Source of the DNA: JALZAI01 sp038212215
GTDB taxonomy: Bacteria; Actinomycetota; Actinomycetes; Mycobacteriales; Jatrophihabitantaceae
Length of the DNA stretch: 48,911 nucleotides
NCBI GenBank assembly: GCA_038212215.1
Contig: JBBQUT010000035.1
Span: 1 to 48,911 of the forward strand
Direction: 5' to 3'
Of this stretch, positions 8,515 through 15,259 are shown piece after piece. The translations under genes and the position numbers were made by a program. Positions within the stretch are counted from its first letter, which is position 1. Each line of letters starts with the position of its first letter. Under the pieces are notes generated by a model. That model worked only from the letters and a program-made list of their open reading frames with translations, was not told the origin of the DNA and searched no databases.

Positions 8515-9042
8515 GTGGCTCATTACGTTGCGTTTCTGCGTGCTGTTAACGTCGGACGCCGCCGGGTTGCGATGGCGACCGCACGTGACATCCTCCGCGA
8601 TCTCGGCCTGGACGAGGTGAGCAGCTATGTGAACAGTGGCAACCTCGCGTTCAGCGCGACCGGCAAGGTGAGCGACCACGAGACCGCGATCCGTTCGGCG
8701 CTGGAGAAGGAGTTCGGCTTCGAGCTCACCACGTTTATCCGGACGGCGGCGCAGGTGCGGGCACTCGTCGATGAGCGCCCGTTCGGCGAGCTCGCGTCCG
8801 GGCACACGCATTTCGCCCTGCTGCCGTTGACCCGGTTGACAGCCCGGGAGAAGCGCGCGGTCGGGGCGATGTCGAATGAGCGCGACGAGGTGCTGGTGCG
8901 TGGCCGTGACGTCCATTGGCTGATCCGGGCCAAATCGACTGAGACCACGCTCGGCCCGAAGCAGTGGCTCGCTGCATTACCCGGCAACCCCACTACGGCG
9001 CGAAACATGACGATGCTGACCAAGCTGGCCGAGCGCCTGTGA
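8515..9042 (+). CDS. DUF1697 domain-containing protein
   Basis: A 175-aa DUF1697 protein. The family opening Y-VAFLRAVNVGRRRVAM, the segment LGLDEVSSYVNSGNLAFSA and the closing ALPGNPTTARNMTMLTKLAE (compare the usual T-A-R-N-W-T/ML-KL) are all present. Length is typical. The function is not established; the fold is known only as a two-domain alpha/beta protein. GTG at 8515 places the start where the family begins; a GTG at 8500 is in frame and equally lacks a ribosome site, so the start is uncertain. The 248 bp before it hold no clear gene. Confidence 0.85.
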   Translation: MAHYVAFLRAVNVGRRRVAMATARDILRDLGLDEVSSYVNSGNLAFSATGKVSDHETAIRSALEKEFGFELTTFIRTAAQVRALVDERPFGELASGHTHFALLPLTRLTAREKRAVGAMSNERDEVLVRGRDVHWLIRAKSTETTLGPKQWLAALPGNPTTARNMTMLTKLAERL

Positions 9043-9073
9043 ACCAAGTGACGGACGTGCGACGGTAGAAGGC

Positions 9074-9424
9074 GTGGCGAGCTATGCATTGAATCCGACC
9101 GCCGTCGACCACGCCCGTCAGCTCATCGACAGCAAGCAATACGTGCTGGACAGCGACTGGCGCGACGCCCAGCCCGACGCGTCGGCGCAGAACGCCTACC
9201 TCGAGCGGCATGGCTGGCAGGCCTATGCGGCCTGGCATCTAGGCCTGACGGAAGGCGCGAGCGATGAGACGAAGGCACGCTACGCGTTCGTCTTCGGCGA
9301 CCTCCGTCGCGTCCATCGAACGGGTCTCATCGCCTGCGTCTACCGCGCGTCGGAATGGCGCCACAAGGACGTCGAACTTGCGGCGCATGACCTGTTGCAA
9401 TACCTGGACCGGCTCAGCGCCTAG
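9074..9424 (+). CDS. Conserved hypothetical protein
   Basis: A 116-aa soluble, largely helical protein starting at a GTG with GAAGG close upstream. I recognise the pattern (ARQLIDSKQYVLDSDWRD, NAYLERHGWQAYAAWHLGLT, ARYAFVFGDLRRVHRTGLIA) as a conserved family of actinobacteria and some other bacteria that has no characterised member known to me. Tryptophans, tyrosines and histidines are enriched in the middle. It follows the DUF1697 gene by 31 bp in the same direction and may share its transcript. No function can be assigned. Confidence 0.75.
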   Translation: MASYALNPTAVDHARQLIDSKQYVLDSDWRDAQPDASAQNAYLERHGWQAYAAWHLGLTEGASDETKARYAFVFGDLRRVHRTGLIACVYRASEWRHKDVELAAHDLLQYLDRLSA

Positions 9425-9431
9425 CCGCGCT

Positions 9432-9457
9432 CGGACCCCACGTCAGGAACGGGTCCG
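9432..9457. terminator. Hairpin between convergent genes
   Basis: A perfect 7-bp inverted repeat, CGGACCC at 9432-9438 and GGGTCCG at 9451-9457, with a 12-base loop, lies between the convergent hypothetical gene and the ABM monooxygenase gene. There is no U-tract, as is common for actinomycete terminators. The role as a two-way terminator is inference from position. Confidence 0.35.
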
Positions 9458-9501
9458 CCGGAGACGGCGACGCGTCCTGGCAGAATCTGTAGCCTGCGCA
9501 C

Positions 9502-9807
9502 TCAAACGGGCAACGTGATCTCCTCCGGCGTCTCGTAACCAACCAGGGACGGCGCGGCGGCGAGCCAACCGGGAAGGCTCGCCACGGCAGCCTGAACGTG
9601 CGCGGTCCCGACGTGCTCGTCCAGCGCTTGGCGGGACTCCCAGTTCTCGATCGAGAAGAACGTGTTGGGCGACTCGACACTTTCAGACCACTGATAGGAC
9701 AGGTTGCCGCGCTCAGCACGAGTCGCCGCTTGCAGGCCAGCGAGGGCAGCCCGCAGATCGTCGGCTGCCGAAGCCAGGACGGGCAACGTTCCGTGCACGA
9801 CGAACAT
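9502..9807 (-). CDS. Antibiotic biosynthesis monooxygenase (ABM) domain protein
   Basis: A 101-aa protein with the dimeric alpha/beta-barrel ABM fold (Pfam PF03992). The start MFVVHGTLPVLASAADDLRA, the segment AERGNLSYQWSESVESPNTF and NWESRQALDEHVGTAHVQA follow the family pattern, including a conserved W-E and H. Relatives include quinol monooxygenase YgiN and ActVA-Orf6, but many members have unknown or merely heme- or quinone-related roles, so the substrate is open. The ATG at 9807 has only a weak GAGCAG upstream. It stands alone, between convergent genes on the left and a 466-bp gene-free stretch on the right. Confidence 0.8.
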   Translation of the reverse strand: MFVVHGTLPVLASAADDLRAALAGLQAATRAERGNLSYQWSESVESPNTFFSIENWESRQALDEHVGTAHVQAAVASLPGWLAAAPSLVGYETPEEITLPV

Positions 9808-10273
9808 CGGTGCTGCTCTGCTCGGGTGGGTGTGACGATAGCCGCCCGCGGATGAACAGGCCGACGCAGTACGGGCCGCGACCACTACCGATGTCGACCG
9901 TGGTCACCGCATCGACCGGTGGATCGGAATCACCCGCGTAGTTATCGGGTTTGTCCTCACCGCCTAGTACCGGCACACCCCATCAGGCCGGACGGCCGAC
10001 ACAAGGAGACTGATCCGCCCAGCGGACGAGCGACCTACGCGAGAACGACGTTTCACGCTCGCAAGCCATGGCACTGGGAAACGCCGCGGCGCAGCACCGT
10101 GGTTTCGGCGCGCATTCGACAACACTCCATCTGTCTGGCCGGAAGGGGTCTCGACCTGGCTGGTAGCCGCGCGCAGATCGACATAATGGCGCTTGCCATT
10201 GCGGCGCCAACGGGGCGTGGAAAGACGGAGCTGAAGCGTTATCTGGCCCCGTAAGCGCTGGGGTGGATACAAG
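9808..10273. other. Gene-free interval
   Basis: No convincing gene lies here. The open frames on either strand have no recognisable product or ribosome site. One short perfect palindrome (AATGGC, four-base loop, GCCATT) lies at 10185-10200. The interval ends at the tRNA-Leu 3' end. Confidence 0.5.
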
Positions 10274-10358
10274 TGTCCGAGGGGGGACTTGAACCCCCAC
10301 GCCCAGTAAAGGGCACTAGCACCTCAAGCTAGCGCGTCTGCCATTCCGCCACCCGGAC
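10274..10358 (-). tRNA. tRNA-Leu (GAG anticodon)
   Basis: An 85-nt class II tRNA. On the minus strand, GTCCGGG pairs with CTCGGAC to form a seven-pair acceptor stem with one G-U pair, followed by discriminator A. The anticodon stem CTAGC/GCTAG encloses loop TTGAGGT, giving anticodon GAG, which reads leucine CUC/CUU. The long variable arm (around GTGCCCTTTACTGGGC) and T-loop GGTTCAAGTCC are canonical. CCA is not encoded. No integration scar or attachment repeat was seen beside it. Confidence 0.95.
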
Positions 10359-10526
10359 AGTGCGCCGATTACCTTAGCCCATGCCGGAGTTCCGGCGTCC
10401 GGGCCGCACGAAGGCGGGTGGTCCGCAAGACATCGAATGCGACACTGGCCCCGCGTCCAGACAGATGGTGCATCTGGATTCACAGGAAGCTAACATCAAC
10501 GGCGATCGTTGACGAGGAGCGCTTTC

Positions 10527-11426
10527 ATGACTGTGCGGCTGACGTGGGGGTGGCGGCTGTGGGCTGCCCTCGTCGCCGCTGCGGTCTTCGTCGTGGCTGC
10601 GCCGCTGCTGTCCGCACGGGCGTCACAGCCCGAAGGTCCCAGTGCGCCGGATCCATACGCCGTGGCGACAGCGGGCGACCGCCGCGGTCCCGAGGACACG
10701 TCCGAGCACTGTGTGGACGGCCGGAACCGGCACCCCAGGCTCGCGTTAGCGGCCGCGCTCGCTCCCGATAACGCGCAGGCGGCGACACCCGACTCCAGCA
10801 ACCCACGGCGGCACCCACCGTGCGACGCCGACGACCGTAAGCGCGCCTCGCGGGGAACGGCGAGCCCAGTCCCCACCGACGCCAACGAGCCAGTCGTGTT
10901 CCCGCTGCTCTTCAGCAGCTGGCTGGTCAGGAATATCGAATCGCGGCCCTTGACAACGCCCACCCTTACTCCGCCGACAACCACCCCGCCGACAACCACC
11001 CCGCCGACAACCACGAAACCAATACCGAGCCCGACAGCCACATCACCGCTCACGCAGGTTCGGACGCCGGCAGCCGCCAACCCGGCGCCCGCGTCCGATG
11101 CCACGCCGGTTCGGCGGCGCGACGAGCCTCGCCCGGGTGCGGTCGTTGCGCCATCGTTCGTCGTCCGTCGCAACGGCAGCAGGCCCGTGCCCCCGGTGCG
11201 CCCCTCGTCCGCTCGCGCAAGGTCAATCGAAAGCGCGCCGGTCCCGTCCCGGCCGAGCACGCCGCAACGATCGGCGCCGGTACCGCTGCGCGCGTTCGAC
11301 GTCCCGCCCGGCACCGGCAACATCGGCGCCGCCACCGCGATGTTGTTACTCACGATCGTCGTGCTGACCGCGGTCGGGGTCGGCGTGATCGTGTTCAGCG
11401 CCGGATACCGTGGCCGCCGCATCTAG
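10527..11426 (+). CDS. Pro/Thr-rich membrane-anchored hypothetical protein
   Basis: A 299-aa protein starting at an ATG with GAGGAG eight bases upstream. Residues 9-31 are a hydrophobic signal or anchor (WRLWAALVAAAVFVVAAPLL). The long middle part is low-complexity, rich in Pro, Thr, Ser, Ala and Arg, with a TPPTTTPPTTTPPTTTKP block near residues 148-165. A second hydrophobic helix near the end (ATAMLLLTIVVLTAVGVGVIV) is followed by a short basic tail (YRGRRI), so the protein probably crosses the membrane with the linker outside. No catalytic domain is visible. Such proteins are usually cell-wall spanning and function is unknown. It stands between the tRNA and the M20 peptidase gene. Confidence 0.6.
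   Translation: MTVRLTWGWRLWAALVAAAVFVVAAPLLSARASQPEGPSAPDPYAVATAGDRRGPEDTSEHCVDGRNRHPRLALAAALAPDNAQAATPDSSNPRRHPPCDADDRKRASRGTASPVPTDANEPVVFPLLFSSWLVRNIESRPLTTPTLTPPTTTPPTTTPPTTTKPIPSPTATSPLTQVRTPAAANPAPASDATPVRRRDEPRPGAVVAPSFVVRRNGSRPVPPVRPSSARARSIESAPVPSRPSTPQRSAPVPLRAFDVPPGTGNIGAATAMLLLTIVVLTAVGVGVIVFSAGYRGRRI
10971..11015 (+). repeat. Three tandem 15-bp repeats coding PPTTT
   Basis: Three head-to-tail copies of CCGCCGACAACCACC, the last differing in one base, lie inside the Pro/Thr-rich membrane protein gene and encode its PPTTT pentapeptides. Copy number may vary between strains by slippage. Confidence 0.9.
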
Positions 11427-11452
11427 TCGGTGCCGCCTGGTAGGAACGATGC

Positions 11453-12748
11453 ATGACCGAATCCACCGCGCAGGACGAGGTCGCCGACCTGCTCAGCGAC
11501 CTGATCCGCATCAACACGTCTAACCCGACTCATCCGGAACGCCCCGCCGCGGAGTGGGTGGCCGAGAAACTGGACGAGGTAGGCATCCAATCGCAGATCA
11601 TCGAGGCCGACCGGGGGCGGGCGTCCACGATCGCGCGGATCGAGGGCACCGATCCGGGCCGCGACCCGCTGCTGATCCACTGCCACCTCGATGTCGTCCC
11701 CGCGGACAAGGACGAGTGGTCCGTCGACCCGTTCGCCGGCGAGATCAAGGACGGCTTCGTCTGGGGCCGTGGCGCGATCGACATGAAAGACATGGACGCG
11801 ATGGTGCTGGCCCTCGTGCGCCAGTGGGCACGCGCCGACACGAGGCCACCACGCGACATCGTCCTCGCCTACGTGTCCGACGAGGAAGCTGGCGGCAGGC
11901 AGGGGGCGCACTACCTGGTCGATCATCACGCTGACCTTTTCGCCGATTGCACGGAGGCGATCAGCGAGGTCGGCGGCTTCAGCATCAGCCTGAACGACAA
12001 AGCCCGCATCTATGCGATTCAGACCGCCGAGAAAGGTATCAACTGGCTTCAATTGCGCGCGTCGGGCGCGCCCGGGCACGGGTCGATGGTCCATGACGAC
12101 AACGCGGTGACACGGTTGGCCGAAGCCGTCGCGAAGATCGGCGCCCACCAATGGCCGATCGTCATCACAGACACCGTCCGCGCGACGGTGGCCGGCCTGT
12201 CTGAGATCGTCGGCAAGGACCTCGATCCCGCGAAGGTCGAGCAGTGGTTGCCGATGCTCGGGCCAGCCGCCCGAATGATCGGCGCGACGGTTCGAAACAC
12301 CGCCAACCCGACCATGCTCGACGCAGGGTACAAGGCAAACGTGATCCCGTCGCGGGCCAGCGCCACGATCGACGCGCGCTTCCTGCCGGGGCAGGAGGAT
12401 GCGTTGCTCGAGACGATCGACGAGCTGATCGGCGAGGGCATCGAGCGTGAGTTCCTTGTCCGCGATATCGCGGTCGAGACGAGCTTCGACGGCGATCTCG
12501 TCGATGCGATGTCGGCTGCGCTCAAGGCCGAGGATCCGGGCGCGATCCCGCTGCCGTACCTGATGAGTGGCGGGACGGACGCCAAGTCGTTCTCCACCCT
12601 CGGCATGCGTTGTTTCGGGTTCTCGCCGCTGCTGCTGCCGCCGGATTTCGAGTTCATGTCGCTGTTCCATGGCATCGACGAACGGGTGCCGGTCGACGCC
12701 CTGAAGTTCGGCGTCCGGGTGCTCGACCGCTTCCTGGCCAACAGCTGA
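11453..12748 (+). CDS. M20 family metallopeptidase/deacylase
   Basis: A 431-aa M20/M25/M40 metallohydrolase. Motifs seen: IHCHLDVVP near residue 79 (zinc His and Asp), WGRGAIDMKDMDAM near 105-116 (bridging Asp), SDEEAGG near 143 (general-base Glu), a dimerisation lid in the middle (GAPGHGSMVHDDNAV) and GGTDAKSF near 365 with later zinc ligands. The family removes N-terminal residues or acyl groups from small peptides or amino acids (dipeptidase, carboxypeptidase G2, ArgE/DapE-like); the exact substrate is not deducible. The ATG has AGGAA seven bases upstream. It is 5 bp from ligB, so the two may be cotranscribed. Confidence 0.9.
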   Translation: MTESTAQDEVADLLSDLIRINTSNPTHPERPAAEWVAEKLDEVGIQSQIIEADRGRASTIARIEGTDPGRDPLLIHCHLDVVPADKDEWSVDPFAGEIKDGFVWGRGAIDMKDMDAMVLALVRQWARADTRPPRDIVLAYVSDEEAGGRQGAHYLVDHHADLFADCTEAISEVGGFSISLNDKARIYAIQTAEKGINWLQLRASGAPGHGSMVHDDNAVTRLAEAVAKIGAHQWPIVITDTVRATVAGLSEIVGKDLDPAKVEQWLPMLGPAARMIGATVRNTANPTMLDAGYKANVIPSRASATIDARFLPGQEDALLETIDELIGEGIEREFLVRDIAVETSFDGDLVDAMSAALKAEDPGAIPLPYLMSGGTDAKSFSTLGMRCFGFSPLLLPPDFEFMSLFHGIDERVPVDALKFGVRVLDRFLANS

Positions 12749-12753
12749 TCAAC

Positions 12754-14274
12754 GTGACCGCGCTCGCCGATGTCGCCGCAGCGTCTGCAGACGTCGGCGC
12801 TACATCGTCGCGACTAGCCAAAGCGGCTCGAATCGCCGATCTATTGGCCCGATGCGATCCCGCGGACGTTGCGACGGTCGTGTCCTGGTTGTCGGGAGAG
12901 CTTCCGCAGCGTCAGATCGGGGTCGGCTGGGCGGCGTTGCGCACGCTGCCCGCACCGGCGCAGGCGCGATCGTGGACCGTTGCCGCGGTCGATGACGCGT
13001 TCACCGCGATCGGCGCTACGTCCGGGGCCGGGTCGCAGGCAAAACGAGCCGCATTGCTCGGAGCGGTATTCGGTGAATCGACCGCGGACGAGCAGATCTT
13101 TCTGCGCAGACTGCTCGGTGGGGAACTGCGCCAAGGCGCCCTGCTCGGGGTGATGGCCGAGGCGATCGCCATGGCGGCAGCCATTCCCGCCGCGGAGATC
13201 CGGCGAGCAGCAATGCTCTGCGGCGATCTCCCCGCCGTCGCCGCAGCGGCGCTCACCCGCGGCGTCGGCGCGCTCCAGGAGTTTGGCTTGCAGGTCGGTC
13301 GCCCGGTCGGCCCGATGCTGGCTCAGCCGGCGTCGTCCGTCGACGACGCACTGCGCCGGATCGGCGGCGAGGCGGCTTTCGAGGCGAAGCTTGACGGCGT
13401 ACGCGTCCAGATTCACCGTGACGGCGACGATGTGGGCATCTTCACCCGGTCGTTGGACGACGTGACGGCACGGCTGCCCGAGGTCGTCGCCGTAGTGCGG
13501 GCGCTGCCCGTGCGCACTTTCGTGGCCGACGGCGAGGCGATCGCGATGCGGGCGGACGGGCGCCCGCATCCGTTCCAGGTCACCGCGTCGCGTTTTGGTC
13601 GCAAGACCGTGTCGCCGGATCAGTTGCCTATCCACGCATTCTTGTTCGACGTGCTGCACCTGGACGGCCGCGATCTGCTCGATTCGCCGACCTCGGCGCG
13701 GCTGGCAGTGCTCGACTCCGTTGTGCCCGAATCGGTGCGGGTCGCCCGGCTCGTGAGCGCCGATCCTGTTGCGGCACAGGACTTCCTCGACCGGACGCTC
13801 GCCGCCGGTCACGAAGGGGTCATGGTGAAATCACTGTCGGCTCGCTACGACGCGGGCCGCCGTGGTGCGGGCTGGCTGAAGGTGAAGCCGGTGCACACCC
13901 TCGATCTTGTCGTGCTCGCCGTCGAATGGGGCTCCGGGCGCAGGCACGGCAAGCTGTCCAACATCCACCTCGGCGCAAGCGACGGCGCGGGCGGGTTCGT
14001 GATGCTGGGCAAGACATTCAAAGGGATGACCGACGAGATGCTTTCCTGGCAGACCGCTCGATTCTCCGAACTTGCCGACGGTCGGACCGATGATTATGTC
14101 GTACGCCTCCGACCGGAGCAGGTTGTGGAGATCGCGTTCGACGGTGTGCAGCGATCGTCTCGTTACCCAGGGGGTTTGGCGCTGCGGTTCGCACGCGTGC
14201 TCCGCTACCGCGATGACAAACGCGCCGAGGAAGCGGACACGATCGAAGCGGTCCGAGCCTTCTACGTTCAGTAG
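12754..14274 (+). CDS. ligB: ATP-dependent DNA ligase LigB
   Basis: A 506-aa ATP-dependent DNA ligase that matches the mycobacterial LigB type in length and layout. Residues 1-170 are the helical DNA-binding domain (ATSSRLAKAARIADLL, SWLSGELPQRQIGVGW). The adenylation domain follows, with nucleophile Lys212 in AKLDGVRVQIH, motif III FVADGEAIAM, motif IV HEGVMVKSL and motif V GWLKVKPVH. The OB domain closes it, ending with QRSSRYPGGLALRFARV. It seals nicks, probably in repair; the essential replicative ligase is expected to be the NAD-dependent LigA elsewhere. The GTG at 12754 matches the family N-terminus and lies 5 bp after the M20 stop. The open frame continues upstream inside that gene, but that part is a shadow. 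Confidence 0.93.
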   Translation: MTALADVAAASADVGATSSRLAKAARIADLLARCDPADVATVVSWLSGELPQRQIGVGWAALRTLPAPAQARSWTVAAVDDAFTAIGATSGAGSQAKRAALLGAVFGESTADEQIFLRRLLGGELRQGALLGVMAEAIAMAAAIPAAEIRRAAMLCGDLPAVAAAALTRGVGALQEFGLQVGRPVGPMLAQPASSVDDALRRIGGEAAFEAKLDGVRVQIHRDGDDVGIFTRSLDDVTARLPEVVAVVRALPVRTFVADGEAIAMRADGRPHPFQVTASRFGRKTVSPDQLPIHAFLFDVLHLDGRDLLDSPTSARLAVLDSVVPESVRVARLVSADPVAAQDFLDRTLAAGHEGVMVKSLSARYDAGRRGAGWLKVKPVHTLDLVVLAVEWGSGRRHGKLSNIHLGASDGAGGFVMLGKTFKGMTDEMLSWQTARFSELADGRTDDYVVRLRPEQVVEIAFDGVQRSSRYPGGLALRFARVLRYRDDKRAEEADTIEAVRAFYVQ

Positions 14275-14290
14275 CCCGCCAGCAACCCGC

Positions 14291-14475
14291 TCAGAATCTA
14301 CGGAGCTTCGACGATGACCGTCGTCGCCGAATCTCACCGCAGTTGGACAATCTGGGGCTCGCGGACTCGCTGACCCACACATGCGCGATGGCAGGCCAGT
14401 GCTTGGCGTCGTTGCACCCCACCGCAGGTCGACCAACCAGCGCTCGGCGTCAGGAAGGGCGAACGCACAACCCAC
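14291..14475 (-). pseudogene. Possible frameshifted small gene
   Basis: On the minus strand a GTG right after the stop of the membrane protein gene opens a frame reading FALPDAERWLVDLRWG; at a run of four G's the protein-like reading moves by one base to NDAKHWPAIAHVWVSESASPR and ends at a TGA at 14291. One additional G in the run would join both parts into about 60 residues. The parts look protein-like by composition, but I do not recognise the family. It may be a degraded gene or a chance reading. Nothing else is visible between ligB and this spot. Confidence 0.25.
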
Positions 14476-14901
14476 TCATCCAGCCGCGCTCGGTTCGGTC
14501 GGAGGAGGATGAGAGGTTGTATGTGGCGCAAATCCGGGCCCTGCGCGCTCGTCCAACACCTCTCGGATCAGGCGCTTGAATCGATCGTCGCCAGACTCTC
14601 GTTCGACAGTCGAATCGACGAAAGTGTCCATCGACCGCTTGACGAGCGCCAGCAGTGCCAGGGCGACGAACCAAAGATATCCGTCACCGGTAAAGGGATC
14701 GATCTTCCAATTCTGCTGAATGACGTAGCCAGCGACCAAACCGACCATGCCTGCCTCTGCGGCGATCAATACACCGGAGACCAAAAACACCAAGATCGCC
14801 TGCTCGCGGGCCATTTCCCGCCAGGTTGGGATTGGACGAGCCTGTGTTTGCGCCCGGCGAATCCTCCGATTCTCACGCCATCTTCCTATGCGTCCGCCCA
14901 T
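14476..14901 (-). CDS. Small two-helix membrane protein, unknown
   Basis: A 141-aa protein with a basic N-terminus (RENRRIRRAQTQAR), two hydrophobic segments (ILVFLVSGVLIAAEAGMVGLVAG and YLWFVALALLALV) and a charged, Pro-rich C-terminal tail. An amphipathic stretch follows the second helix (KRSMDTFVDSTVERESGDDRFKRLI). No known domain. The start is ATG at 14901; an internal ATG at 14817 preceded by GGCGGGAA could be the true start and would give 113 aa. Third-position use is less biased than in the neighbours. It lies downstream of the permease remnant in the same direction, 63 bp away. Confidence 0.45.
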   Translation of the reverse strand: MGGRIGRWRENRRIRRAQTQARPIPTWREMAREQAILVFLVSGVLIAAEAGMVGLVAGYVIQQNWKIDPFTGDGYLWFVALALLALVKRSMDTFVDSTVERESGDDRFKRLIREVLDERAGPGFAPHTTSHPPPTEPSAAG

Positions 14902-14964
14902 GTAAACAGGTTCGCACGACGCGACGGATGTGGCAGCCTGGCTGACGCGAGCACCGTAGTCCGA

Positions 14965-15246
14965 CTAGACCTTCATGGAGTACGAGCGGACCGCGAGGGG
15001 CGCGAAGAGCGCGACGATGACTGCACATCCGAGCAGTGCCCACCCGACTTGGGCGGTGACTGCGTGGTTTTTCATGAGGTCGCGAAGAGCTGAGATGATG
15101 TGCGTGACGGGGTTGACCTTGACGATGGCCCGCAGCCAGCCGGGGAGGGTTTCGACCGGGACGAAGGCGTTCGACAGGAACGTCAGCGGCATCATGATCG
15201 TTTTGGATACGCCCGAGACGGCCTGAGCGTTGGCCGCGCGGCGCGG
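14965..15246 (-). pseudogene. Truncated ABC-2 type transporter permease
   Basis: The frame encodes only the last 90 or so residues of a DrrB-like ABC-2 permease: AQAVSGVSKTIMMPLTFLSN, AFVPVETLPGWLR, NPVTHIISALRDLM and a final hydrophobic helix ending RSYSMKV. Intact permeases have about 250-280 residues and six helices, so roughly 170 residues are missing. An in-frame TAG at 15247-15249 closes the frame just where the hrpB leader begins, and no partner ATPase gene is nearby. ATG at 15195 could start a 76-aa product but would make no functional transporter. It is best read as a relic left by a deletion or rearrangement. Confidence 0.75.
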
Positions 15247-15259
15247 CTAGCGTCAGGAT

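Noticed and set aside
8386..8523. 45-aa minus-strand frame overlapping the DUF1697 start
   Set aside because: Biased codons but no ribosome site, and it overlaps the start of a firm gene.
9919..10254. 111-aa plus-strand frame left of the tRNA
   Set aside because: Arg/Pro/His-rich with no ribosome site or recognisable family; third positions are not biased.
10274..10358. Genomic island integrated at the tRNA-Leu
   Set aside because: No integrase, no repeat of the tRNA 3' end and no change in base composition on either side were seen.
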